Assembly (NCBI GenBank): GCA_949127705.1
Contig: CASBQJ010000035.1
Span: 1 to 7,723, forward strand
Source: Synechococcales cyanobacterium PMM_0085
GTDB lineage: Bacteria; Cyanobacteriota; Cyanobacteriia; Elainellales; Elainellaceae
Direction of reading: 5' to 3'
DNA: 7,723 bases
Shown: in pieces, positions 1-6,308 of the stretch
Layout: the number at the start of each line of letters is the position of its first letter
Position numbering within the stretch: the first letter of the stretch is position 1
The notes under the pieces: model-generated
Seen by the model: the letters and a program-made list of their open reading frames with translations, nothing else
Databases searched by the model: none
What the model was told of the DNA's origin: nothing
Position numbers and translations under genes: made by a program

Positions 1-1848
1 ATGACTAATATGTTTCAAGGCTTTGAGCAGCTGCTAGCGCTAGCCAAACTGCTAGAAGAAAAGGCCGAAAAGGGTGAATTGAATGCCCATGTGCAAATCA
101 ACACTCGGCCTTTGAGCAATATTCCACGTCAGAGTAATATTCCCCCCAGCGTCCCTGCCACAGCCAGACGCGATCCGCACTCCGCGCCGGCAAGCCAACG
201 CCCCAGTCCACCGACAGACCGTTCTCCGGTAAAGGACGTGCGCGTGACGCCCCCAACCAGCACTGATGCCATCTCACTCAAAAACGTAGGCGGCCTCTCA
301 GATGTATTACGCGAACTGCGGGAACTAGTGGAGCTACCCCTCAAACGCCCCGATGTGCTGCAAAAACTTGGCCTCGAACCCCCTCGGGGCGTGCTGCTGG
401 TGGGGCCACCAGGTACGGGGAAGACTCTCACCGCGCGTGGACTAGCGGAAGAGTTGGGCGTTAACTACATCGCTATTGTGGGCCCTGAAGTCATGGGGAA
501 ATACTATGGGGAAGCGGAGGCTCGGCTGCGCAGCGTGTTCGAGAAAGCGGCCAAGGCAGCTCCCTGCATTATCTTTATTGATGAAATTGATAGCCTCGCC
601 CCCGATCGCGCCAAGGTAGAAGGGGAGGTAGAAAAACGACTGGTGGCTCAGCTATTGGGGCTGATGGATGGATTTGCCAAGACTACGGGCGTGATTGTGC
701 TAGCGGCGACCAATCGCCCCAATCACCTCGACCCCGCCCTGCGTCGTCCCGGTCGGTTCGACCGCGAAGTGCTGTTTCGGGTGCCCGATCGCGACGGTCG
801 CCTAGAAATTCTCCAGATTCAAACCCAGTCGATGCCGCTGGAGCTGGTTGAACTAGGGGCGATCGCCGACTTCTCGGTGGGCATGGTCGGGGCAGACCTG
901 AAAGCCCTCTGCCAAAAAGCCGCTTACACGGCTCTACGCCGCCAAGTCTCGTCGCTCAATGACCCGCTGCCAGACCACCTCACCATTACCCAATCCGACT
1001 TCCTCCAGGCTCTGCGCGAAATCAAACCCTCGGTGCTGCGGTCGGTAGAAGTGGAATCGCCCCAGGTCACCTGGGATGACATCGGCGGCTTAGAAGCGGT
1101 GAAACAAACGCTGCAAGAATCGGTAGAAGGGGCGCTGCTCTACCCCGATCTGTACCAGCGCACGGGAGCCATGGCACCGCGCGGCATTTTGCTCTGGGGA
1201 CCACCGGGCACTGGGAAAACCTTGCTGGCCAAGGCGATCGCCTCCCAAGCTTGCGCCAACTTTATTGCTGTCAATGGCCCAGAATTGCTGAGTAAGTGGG
1301 TCGGGTCTGCCGAACAGGCCGTGCGCGAACTATTTGCCAAAGCGCGACAGGCACAGCCCTGTGTGGTGTTTGTGGATGAAATTGACACGCTGGCTCCGGC
1401 TCGCGGCACGTTTCAGGGCGATTCTGGCGTGGGCGATCGCGTTGTGGGGCAGCTATTGACCGAACTGGACGGGTTGCAGGGATGCCCCAATGTCTTACTA
1501 ATCGGTGCCACCAACCGCCCTGATGCCCTAGACCCTGCCCTACTCCGCGCCGGACGGCTAGATCTCCAGCTCAAAATTGACCTGCCCGATGCCACCAGCC
1601 GCTTGGCCATCTTGCAAGTTCACAATCAAGACCGTCCACTGGCCGATGTCGATCTCACGGGCTGGGCAACGCAAACCGAGGGTTGGAATGGTGCCGATCT
1701 AGCTCTACTGAGCAATCAGGCCGCCCTGCAAGCCATTCGGCGGCATCGGGCAGCCCAGCAAAGCGACCCCGCTACATTACTGATTTTGGAGGTGGATTTT
1801 GCGATCGCCCATACTCTACTGGCAGAACAAAAAAGCAAGCATTCCTAG
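1..1848 (+). CDS. CDC48/p97-like AAA+ ATPase with two AAA modules (615 aa)
   Basis: Likely a hexameric ATP-driven protein unfoldase or remodeller in the cytoplasm; the substrate is unknown. Two complete AAA modules are visible. D1 (about residues 94-345) has Walker A GPPGTGKT at 135-142, Walker B IIFIDEID at 190-197, sensor-1 Asn238 and an arginine-finger region at 244-257 (DPALRRPGRFD). Its pore loop is KYYG at 167-170. D2 (about 356-612) has Walker A at 400-407, Walker B VVFVDEID at 455-462, sensor-1 Asn505 and fingers near Arg516/Arg519; its pore loop is KWVG at 432-435. All catalytic residues are present, so both rings should be active. There is no CDC48 N domain: residues 1-30 look helical and 36-90 form a Pro/Ser/Arg-rich linker. 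The ATG is base 1, so the upstream signal and any longer start are out of view. The gene converges on the next gene. Family is certain; biological role is not. Confidence 0.92.
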   Translation: MTNMFQGFEQLLALAKLLEEKAEKGELNAHVQINTRPLSNIPRQSNIPPSVPATARRDPHSAPASQRPSPPTDRSPVKDVRVTPPTSTDAISLKNVGGLSDVLRELRELVELPLKRPDVLQKLGLEPPRGVLLVGPPGTGKTLTARGLAEELGVNYIAIVGPEVMGKYYGEAEARLRSVFEKAAKAAPCIIFIDEIDSLAPDRAKVEGEVEKRLVAQLLGLMDGFAKTTGVIVLAATNRPNHLDPALRRPGRFDREVLFRVPDRDGRLEILQIQTQSMPLELVELGAIADFSVGMVGADLKALCQKAAYTALRRQVSSLNDPLPDHLTITQSDFLQALREIKPSVLRSVEVESPQVTWDDIGGLEAVKQTLQESVEGALLYPDLYQRTGAMAPRGILLWGPPGTGKTLLAKAIASQACANFIAVNGPELLSKWVGSAEQAVRELFAKARQAQPCVVFVDEIDTLAPARGTFQGDSGVGDRVVGQLLTELDGLQGCPNVLLIGATNRPDALDPALLRAGRLDLQLKIDLPDATSRLAILQVHNQDRPLADVDLTGWATQTEGWNGADLALLSNQAALQAIRRHRAAQQSDPATLLILEVDFAIAHTLLAEQKSKHS

Positions 1849-1860
1849 CATGCCGAAGCA

Positions 1861-1915
1861 GGTTTAATCGCTGGCCGCAGGCTTAATCGCTGGCCGAAGG
1901 CTTAGTCGGTGACCC
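1861..1915. repeat. 19-bp imperfect tandem repeat, about 2.8 copies
   Basis: Copy 1 is 1861-1879, copy 2 is 1880-1898 (17 of 19 identical) and a diverged copy 3 starts at 1899 (13 of 16 identical). The core is GCTTAATCGCTGGCCG. The repeat fills most of the 34-bp gap between the convergent stops and supplies the TAA stop (1885-1883) and last codons of the minus-strand membrane-protein gene. No terminator-like hairpin with a T-run is visible at this convergent junction. Confidence 0.85.
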
Positions 1916-3460
1916 CGTGTTCCGCACCCGAACGATTTTACCCAGCAGGTCAAACCAAAAAGACGACCCCATAGAAATGGCAATCCCTGTAATCACCCAA
2001 CCCAAAATGGCCTTGGGCACAGCAACTAGCCGATTGACTGATTTTGCCGCCTGTGCGGGTTCCCCCCCGCTGCCAAACTGCTGCTGCATATTCCGCTGAT
2101 TCCAACCAATCGGCAGCGGGATTTCATTCAACACATTGTCTAAGGCATCTCTGACATTGGATAGCTCTTGCTGGATTTCTGCAACATTTTGCGGATTGGC
2201 GGACGCATTGGCAGGCAGTGGGCTGACCTCTACGCCGGCAGGTAGAGCATTGGGCAAGGCCGGATTAGTCGGCACTAGGTCGGCCACACGGGTGGGGCGA
2301 TCGCCTGTCGTGATCAGCTGATCAGCACTTTGAGCGATCGCCGCTCGCACGGCTGTATCTCGGGTGAGGCGATCGACCACTAAAAACGTATCGGTATTGG
2401 TAGCCGTAGCAATCAAAATGCCCAGCACAATCGCTACCCCCTTAGCATTGCGCCGATACACGCCCGACGCTCGATCCATCGAACGGTTGTACCAGTCTTC
2501 TACCTCTTTTTCTAAGGTACGAACGCTATCTCTTAGCCCCTCGGTTTTCATTTGCGCTTGGTCGGCCAAAGACAGCAGGTTGCGTTTTAGCTGGGGTGGC
2601 AACGTATCAGCATTGGCTCGAACTTGGGCAATCACCTCAGCTAGTTCGGCAGGCAAATCATTTCGCTGGGTCATCACCATCGACAACACCTCAGTCAGGG
2701 TTGGCTCTAGCTTTTTCAGAGAGATGGCCTGCTTGAGGTAGGGCAATCGTCCCAGAATGATATCTTTACAATGATTATTATTTTTTAAGTAGGCTTCGGT
2801 ACTGTCAATAAATTGCTGAATTTGGTCTGTTGCCAGATCTATACTTTTCGAAAGCGAAACTCGATTACGTCTAAAGTCTTGGCGAATATCGTCTAGCCGC
2901 TGCTTCAGCGCATTGAATTCTGCTTCTAGTAATGAATCATCTCCTAGGCTATTGCGCAGAGACTTTAAAACTTCTTCGACTTGAGCTAGCCGCTCTCGTC
3001 CTAGTTCACGAATCGTAAACTCACTGACTTTATGAGTCAACAGATCTAAGTCTAGTTTTTGCAAAAGCGCTTCAGCAAAGGGTTTGGACGGAATATAGGA
3101 GGGTCCTGTAAAGGGGCCTGATTGGCGATCGCCAAACACATTTCGCGCTCCTGTAGCAGTACGGTAAACCGCGCCAGTCCGACGAATAATGCCGCGAAAA
3201 AACCTTGGAAGTAGACCTTTGGACTCTTGGTTGAGCGCTTTAATCAACGGGTCATGATATAGCTGGTCTACAAAATTTTGATAGGCACCCAATTCATCAC
3301 TATTGCCCGTCAAAAGTACCTCAATTGACTTCTTTAAATGATCGGCTCGCCATTGCAACACCGTCGTAATTAATTCTTGAATTTCTGAAGCCAGTAAGCT
3401 AAGCGTCAAAAATATAAAAATTAACCCTGTGGCAATATCAAAAACTAGAGGAAGGTTCAT
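1883..3460 (-). CDS. Conserved hypothetical membrane protein with helical central region (525 aa)
   Basis: Function unknown; I recognise no named domain. Three membrane segments are likely: residues 5-26 (very hydrophobic, at the N-terminus, no signal-peptidase site seen), 340-362, and 484-504. Between the first two lies about 310 residues of charged, mostly helical sequence (strongest at 155-225 and 270-330, coiled-coil-like). Between the last two is a Pro/Ala-rich stretch (385-425) followed by a helix. Notable motifs are DWYNRSMDRASGVYRRNAK just before segment 2 and SSFWFDLLGKIVRVRNTG at 499-516; such Trp/Asp-rich motifs flanking membrane segments look like the conserved heart of a family. 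A Shine-Dalgarno-like GAGGGTG (minus strand, 3474-3468) sits 7 nt before the ATG, inside the loop of a small TTAGC/GCTAA inverted repeat. The gene is real by length, start signal and composition. It may anchor or scaffold something at a membrane, which is inference. Confidence 0.85.
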   Translation of the reverse strand: MNLPLVFDIATGLIFIFLTLSLLASEIQELITTVLQWRADHLKKSIEVLLTGNSDELGAYQNFVDQLYHDPLIKALNQESKGLLPRFFRGIIRRTGAVYRTATGARNVFGDRQSGPFTGPSYIPSKPFAEALLQKLDLDLLTHKVSEFTIRELGRERLAQVEEVLKSLRNSLGDDSLLEAEFNALKQRLDDIRQDFRRNRVSLSKSIDLATDQIQQFIDSTEAYLKNNNHCKDIILGRLPYLKQAISLKKLEPTLTEVLSMVMTQRNDLPAELAEVIAQVRANADTLPPQLKRNLLSLADQAQMKTEGLRDSVRTLEKEVEDWYNRSMDRASGVYRRNAKGVAIVLGILIATATNTDTFLVVDRLTRDTAVRAAIAQSADQLITTGDRPTRVADLVPTNPALPNALPAGVEVSPLPANASANPQNVAEIQQELSNVRDALDNVLNEIPLPIGWNQRNMQQQFGSGGEPAQAAKSVNRLVAVPKAILGWVITGIAISMGSSFWFDLLGKIVRVRNTGSPTKPSASD

Positions 3461-3562
3461 GTCTTAGCACCCTCACGCTAAAAAGTTCCATAAAAGCTAT
3501 CATAAGCCCTTGAAACTTTACAGCCTTATGCTTCTAATGGCACAACAATTTAACTAAATTTA

Positions 3563-3608
3563 AGAAAATAGTTCCAAGAGGGATAGAAAATAGTTCCAAG
3601 AGGGATAG
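3563..3608. repeat. Perfect 22-bp tandem duplication
   Basis: Bases 3563-3584 and 3585-3606 are identical over all 22 positions, and two more bases continue the period. The unit contains AATAGTTCCAAGAGGGAT. It lies about 100 bp upstream of the start of the 525-aa membrane-protein gene. Perfect identity suggests a recent slippage duplication. Confidence 0.95.
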
Positions 3609-3661
3609 TAAAGTGCCATTTCTCCACTCAAATTGAATTGGGAGTGCGCTGTTTGGCGCTC

Positions 3662-3707
3662 AAAAAAGCTGATTTTGTTACCCTCAGACGCAACAAAATC
3701 AGCTTTT
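3662..3707 (-). terminator. Intrinsic terminator of the zinc-ribbon gene
   Basis: A perfect 16-bp inverted repeat: left arm 3664-3679 and right arm 3692-3707, with a 12-nt loop (3680-3691). Read on the minus strand, the stem runs into six T (3667-3662), the classic rho-independent form, about 84 nt beyond the stop of the zinc-ribbon gene. The plus-strand side is also T-rich (TTTTCTAGTATTTTT), so it may work in both directions. Confidence 0.75.
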
Positions 3708-3790
3708 CTAGTATTTTTCAAATTTTAGAGACCCTGGCAAGCAACTATTTAGACAAAACAACTACCTACAGCCCGTTTAAGCTGTCTATA

Positions 3791-3991
3791 TTAAACAATC
3801 TCAAGCAACTTTTTAGGAGCAACTAAACTGCTCGTTCCCACAACACCGAGAGCCTTAGTCGCTGAACTTTCGGCTAGAACTGTCGCCGAAAAATTCGGCA
3901 TCTCTTGCCAGCAGTGGGTACAAAACCAATACACACTCTTGTAGCGGGCATGACGCAGCATGAGTTGAGAGCAGCAAGGGCAAGTATTCAT
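3791..3991 (-). CDS. Small zinc-ribbon protein, conserved in cyanobacteria (66 aa)
   Basis: A very small protein with a predicted zinc ribbon: knuckle one is C4-P-C-C7 and knuckle two is C24-T-H-C27, inside YWFCTHCWQEMP (21-32). Cys6 is an extra cysteine. The first 32 residues carry all recognisable conservation; residues 33-66 are low-complexity Ala/Ser/Val and may be lineage-specific. I recall near-identical N-termini (CPCC, then YWFC..CWQEMP) in many cyanobacterial hypothetical proteins, but no function. A zinc-binding role in nucleic-acid or protein contacts is inference. The start is supported by AAGGTG (minus strand, 3999-3994) close before the ATG. It is a single-gene unit: its own terminator lies downstream and a long divergent spacer upstream, containing a HIP1-centred inverted repeat in the leader. 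Confidence 0.8.
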   Translation of the reverse strand: MNTCPCCSQLMLRHARYKSVYWFCTHCWQEMPNFSATVLAESSATKALGVVGTSSLVAPKKLLEIV

Positions 3992-4032
3992 AACACCTTC
4001 AACAAAGTTTTCAAAAAAAGGATGGATCGAAA

Positions 4033-4065
4033 CGTGAGGGCACAGCGATCGCTTAACTCCTCACG
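4033..4065. promoter_or_regulatory. HIP1-centred nested inverted repeat in the zinc-ribbon gene leader
   Basis: Outer arms CGTGAGG (4033-4039) and CCTCACG (4059-4065) are perfect complements and enclose the 10-bp palindrome AGCGATCGCT (4044-4053), which contains a HIP1 site. It lies 42-74 nt upstream of the zinc-ribbon start codon, where an operator or a leader-RNA stem would sit. Function is inferred from position and symmetry only. Confidence 0.4.
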
Positions 4066-4493
4066 CCACACTGTGACAAACACTGACGGTGAATGAAGAT
4101 AGTGAATGGAAATCGCACAGTCAAAAAAAAGCTTACCGTCACCGAGATAAGAAGTTTTTGAATTGGGAAAGTCTGCTAAAGGCCAAGCCTATCGATATAA
4201 CTGAAACGCCAGTGGAAGAGCATTCACCCCGACACGGACATAAGAATTGAAAGACCTGTATGGATTTTGTGTCGAATTAATAACTTTCGTTTCTCTAACT
4301 ATGCTGCTCTATTACATTGTATCTCTCTTAATCAGATTTTATGAATAACCTTCAATTTCTCAAGAAAATGTTACACCCTCGTCGTATACCGCTTTGCTTT
4401 GTGTATAAATCAATTCATTTTGGCCTTAGCTTGTGCTTTAGCTTACAAACTTTGCCCCTTAAAAAAACCTGTCCAAAGACCTAAAAGCTCAGG

Positions 4494-4513
4494 AGGGCAT
4501 GGCGCTACGCCCT
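4494..4513. repeat. GC-rich palindrome, possible interspersed repeat
   Basis: AGGGCATGGCGCTACGCCCT is self-complementary across its 20 bases apart from one mismatch and one G-T pair. It stands out from AT-rich surroundings and is followed by AC, giving a CCCTAC end. The palindrome at 7692-7722 has the same CATGGC core and CCCTAC end, suggesting related mobile or interspersed palindromic elements. Confidence 0.5.
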
Positions 4514-4908
4514 ACACAGCTAATTACAAATCAGCGGCTATTTTGACGTTTTACTTTAATGAAAAATCATTTTAAAGCATCGATAGAAATGCAGCGATGC
4601 CAGCAGGCGATTGCGCGTGTTCTCTATCTTTGGACAGAGTAGGAGATGAGTAGTGGATGAATTTCGGTTACATATCTACACAAAGTAGCCTCGTGGATCC
4701 GGGCTTTAAACACCTAGCGATCGCCCTACGTTCAGAATGCCCAGCCGTAAAAAATAAGCTCGGCAGCGTTACAAAAAGAGAGGGCAATGCATTAGGCCAG
4801 CGCCGCCGCCAAATTCTCTCTTGGCCGATCCCTTTCTTTCCGTCCCCTCCAGTCGTTAAAATACAAATACAATACTGAAAATTTTTGTTCTGAAATTACC
4901 GCCATATT

Positions 4909-5394
4909 ATGAGTGTAGTTAGCCAGGTCATTCTCACCGCCGATGACGAACTCCGCTACCCGAGCAGCGGAGAACTGACAAATATCAAGGAATTTTTCCG
5001 CACTGGAGAGCAGCGGATGCGCATCGTCAACATTTTGGCGGAAAACGAAAAAAAAATTGTCCAAGAAGCCAGCAAGCAGCTTTGGAAAAAGCGCCCTGAC
5101 TTCATTTCTCCAGGTGGTAATGCCTATGGTGACAAACAGCGTGCCCTTTGCCTGCGCGATTATGGTTGGTATCTGCGTCTGATTACCTACGGCGTTTTGG
5201 CAGGCGACAAAACGCCCATTGAAACCATTGGCTTGGTGGGCGTTCGAGAAATGTATAACTCGTTAGGGGTTCCGGTACCGGGCATGGTGGAGTCGATCCG
5301 CTGCCTTAAGCAAGCGTCTTTGGCTCTTTTGAGTGATGAAGATGCCCGCGAAGCCGGTCCCTATTTTGACTACATCATCCAATCTATGTCGTAG
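4909..5394 (+). CDS. apcD: Allophycocyanin-B alpha-type subunit ApcD (161 aa)
   Basis: A phycobiliprotein of the phycobilisome core that acts as a terminal emitter, passing excitation from allophycocyanin to the photosystems (PSI especially) at the thylakoid surface. It has the full 161-residue alpha-type globin fold. Cys81 in CLRDYGWYLRL is the phycocyanobilin attachment site, with Arg83 and Asp84 the usual chromophore contacts. YGW at 85-87, where ApcA typically has LDY, plus the start MSVVSQVIL.ADDELRYP and end PYFDYIIQ.MS, match ApcD rather than ApcA. The paralogues used in far-red or low-light acclimation (ApcD2/3/5, ApcD4) are related, so canonical identity is likely but not proven; no apcB-type partner is adjacent, which favours the stand-alone canonical gene. 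There is no clear Shine-Dalgarno before the ATG. A 10-bp stem hairpin follows 30 nt after the stop. Confidence 0.88.
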   Translation: MSVVSQVILTADDELRYPSSGELTNIKEFFRTGEQRMRIVNILAENEKKIVQEASKQLWKKRPDFISPGGNAYGDKQRALCLRDYGWYLRLITYGVLAGDKTPIETIGLVGVREMYNSLGVPVPGMVESIRCLKQASLALLSDEDAREAGPYFDYIIQSMS

Positions 5395-5424
5395 ACGTCT
5401 GCGGCAGTTGAGCCTAAGGCTTGT

Positions 5425-5450
5425 AGAGGTTAGGTGCAGCCCTAGCCTCT
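5425..5450 (+). terminator. Hairpin after apcD, probable terminator or 3' end stabiliser
   Basis: AGAGGTTAGG (5425-5434) pairs with CCTAGCCTCT (5441-5450) through a 6-nt loop, ten pairs with one G-U. GGC/GCC (5418-5420 and 5452-5454) can extend it. It starts 30 nt after the apcD stop. There is no T-run behind it, so termination efficiency is uncertain; it could instead protect the 3' end of an abundant mRNA. Confidence 0.5.
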
Positions 5451-5579
5451 TGCCAAAAATATAGGTGGCCAAAAATTAGGTACAGGGCGAGAGTTGCTGT
5501 AATGTATAGGGGAGTACCTTTGTATTGAATGCCGGGGGCGATCGCCCTCCTGTTCGATACTATTTTTTCCTCTGCTGCT

Positions 5580-6185
5580 ATGCGCCTTGGCAAAGTCGTC
5601 AAATCCAACTCTCACTGCGATTATGTAGTTCAGGTTCACGATGACCAGGATGTAATCGAGCCGCCACAGGCCGATGATTATGGGTTGGGCAGCTTTGTCA
5701 AGCTCGAAAAAGAAGGTGGACGTCATTGGGCCGTTGGGCTAATTTACAACTCACTGCTGTTTAACCCCATGTTTTTGAGCAGCGGGCCTCGGTTGTCGAG
5801 TGAACCCGACCCGCTGTTCACCCCAGATTTGATTAGCGAAACCCGAACCCTGCTAGGAATTGCCCTAGTCGGATGGATGGAAGTTGCAGGCGATCGCTCC
5901 TATGGCGTCCATGGGATTCCCCGCGTTGTAGTACCCGTAAACACCCCAGTCGATACCATGACTCCTGCGGAAGTACACCGCTTCCATCTCAACGCAGAAC
6001 AACGTCCTCAGTTTTGCTACTACGGCCACCTATTACGTAGCGGCGGCAACTTTGCCGCCCAGCTGGCTCAACAAACCCTCAAAGAGCTAGTTGATAGTCA
6101 ACTCTTCACAGGAACCGACCAGCGCGCCCTCGAAATTTTATGGAGAGAGCTATCCTGGAAGAATATGATGGGTGCAATGCGCTAG
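5580..6185 (+). CDS. Conserved cyanobacterial protein, possible HAS-barrel-like N-terminus (201 aa)
   Basis: Function unknown. The N-terminal ~60 residues (MRLGKVVKSNSHCDYVVQ, then FVKLE, then WAVGLIYNSLLFNP) look like a small beta-barrel of the kind called HAS-barrel, known at the N-terminus of HerA-type ATPases, but no ATPase domain follows. The rest contains SSEPDPLFTPDLI (73-85), RVVVPVNTPV (115-124), FCYYGHLLRSGG (145-156) and an ending SWKNMMGAMR, which I recall as widely conserved in cyanobacteria. It is soluble, with no signal peptide. An in-frame ATG at 5529 would add 17 residues; I prefer 5580 because conserved sequence begins there and the extension is non-descript and carries a HIP1 site. 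Neither start has a good Shine-Dalgarno. It follows apcD in the same direction but a hairpin separates them, so co-transcription is uncertain. Confidence 0.8.
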   Translation: MRLGKVVKSNSHCDYVVQVHDDQDVIEPPQADDYGLGSFVKLEKEGGRHWAVGLIYNSLLFNPMFLSSGPRLSSEPDPLFTPDLISETRTLLGIALVGWMEVAGDRSYGVHGIPRVVVPVNTPVDTMTPAEVHRFHLNAEQRPQFCYYGHLLRSGGNFAAQLAQQTLKELVDSQLFTGTDQRALEILWRELSWKNMMGAMR

Positions 6186-6195
6186 TAGATCTTCC

Positions 6196-6237
6196 GCGTT
6201 TGGTTGATAGCGTTTGGTTGATAGCATTTAGTTAATC
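6196..6237. repeat. 14-bp tandem repeat, three copies
   Basis: GCGTTTGGTTGATA occurs at 6196-6209 and identically at 6210-6223. A diverged third copy, GCATTTAGTTAATC, is at 6224-6237. The array begins 10 nt after the stop of the preceding gene. Confidence 0.9.
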
Positions 6238-6251
6238 AATCACGCCCCCAA

Positions 6252-6299
6252 AACCGCTTCACGCCTTTAAAGCAACATGCCTATAAGGCTTGAGCGGTT
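6252..6299 (+). terminator. Hairpin downstream of the HAS-barrel-like gene
   Basis: AACCGCT (6252-6258) pairs with AGCGGTT (6293-6299), and inside it GCCTT (6263-6267) pairs with AAGGC (6285-6289), leaving a 17-nt loop. It begins 66 nt after the stop codon of the upstream gene. There is no T-run on the plus strand, so it may be a weak or factor-assisted terminator, or simply a 3' UTR stem. Confidence 0.4.
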
Positions 6300-6308
6300 G
6301 ATATTGCT

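Larger units (their letters stand above)
3461..3790. other. 330-bp intergenic spacer between two minus-strand genes
   Basis: AT-rich spacer holding, from the 525-aa gene outward, its ribosome-binding site, its presumed promoter (a TATGAT-like -10 on the minus strand but no clear -35), a perfect 22-bp tandem duplication and the terminator of the zinc-ribbon gene. A short plus-strand reading frame at 3638-3826 runs straight through the terminator hairpin and is not credible as a gene. Confidence 0.6.
3992..4908. other. 917-bp divergent intergenic region without a convincing gene
   Basis: AT-rich relative to the flanking genes. It must hold the divergent promoters of the zinc-ribbon gene and apcD. 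For apcD the best -10 is TACAAT at 4868-4873, with no convincing -35; for the minus gene, TTGTCA (4079-4074) is a possible -35 with a poor -10. It contains a HIP1-centred inverted repeat (4033-4065), a GC-rich palindrome (4494-4513) and a 6-bp hairpin GCATCG/CGATGC (4577-4582 and 4595-4600). Short frames at 3905-4096, 4341-4484 and 4657-4878 lack start signals or recognisable sequence. No tRNA was seen. Confidence 0.6.

Noticed and set aside
3563..3608. CRISPR-like repeats
   Set aside because: The two copies are directly adjacent with no spacer between them, so this is a simple tandem duplication.
3638..3826. 62-codon plus-strand frame
   Set aside because: Runs through the perfect terminator hairpin and overlaps the end of the zinc-ribbon gene on the other strand.
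3905..4096. 63-codon plus-strand frame opposite the zinc-ribbon gene
   Set aside because: Mostly the antisense of a better-supported gene with a ribosome-binding site and cysteine motifs.
4341..4484. 47-codon plus-strand frame in the long spacer, starting MNNLQFLKKM
   Set aside because: No ribosome-binding site, no recognisable sequence, AT-rich spacer composition; likely chance.
4657..4878. 73-codon plus-strand frame upstream of apcD
   Set aside because: Only a weak purine-rich upstream stretch; protein composition is not gene-like and the frame ends in the presumed apcD promoter.
4792..5064. 90-codon minus-strand frame overlapping the apcD start
   Set aside because: Shadow of the apcD coding sequence on the opposite strand.
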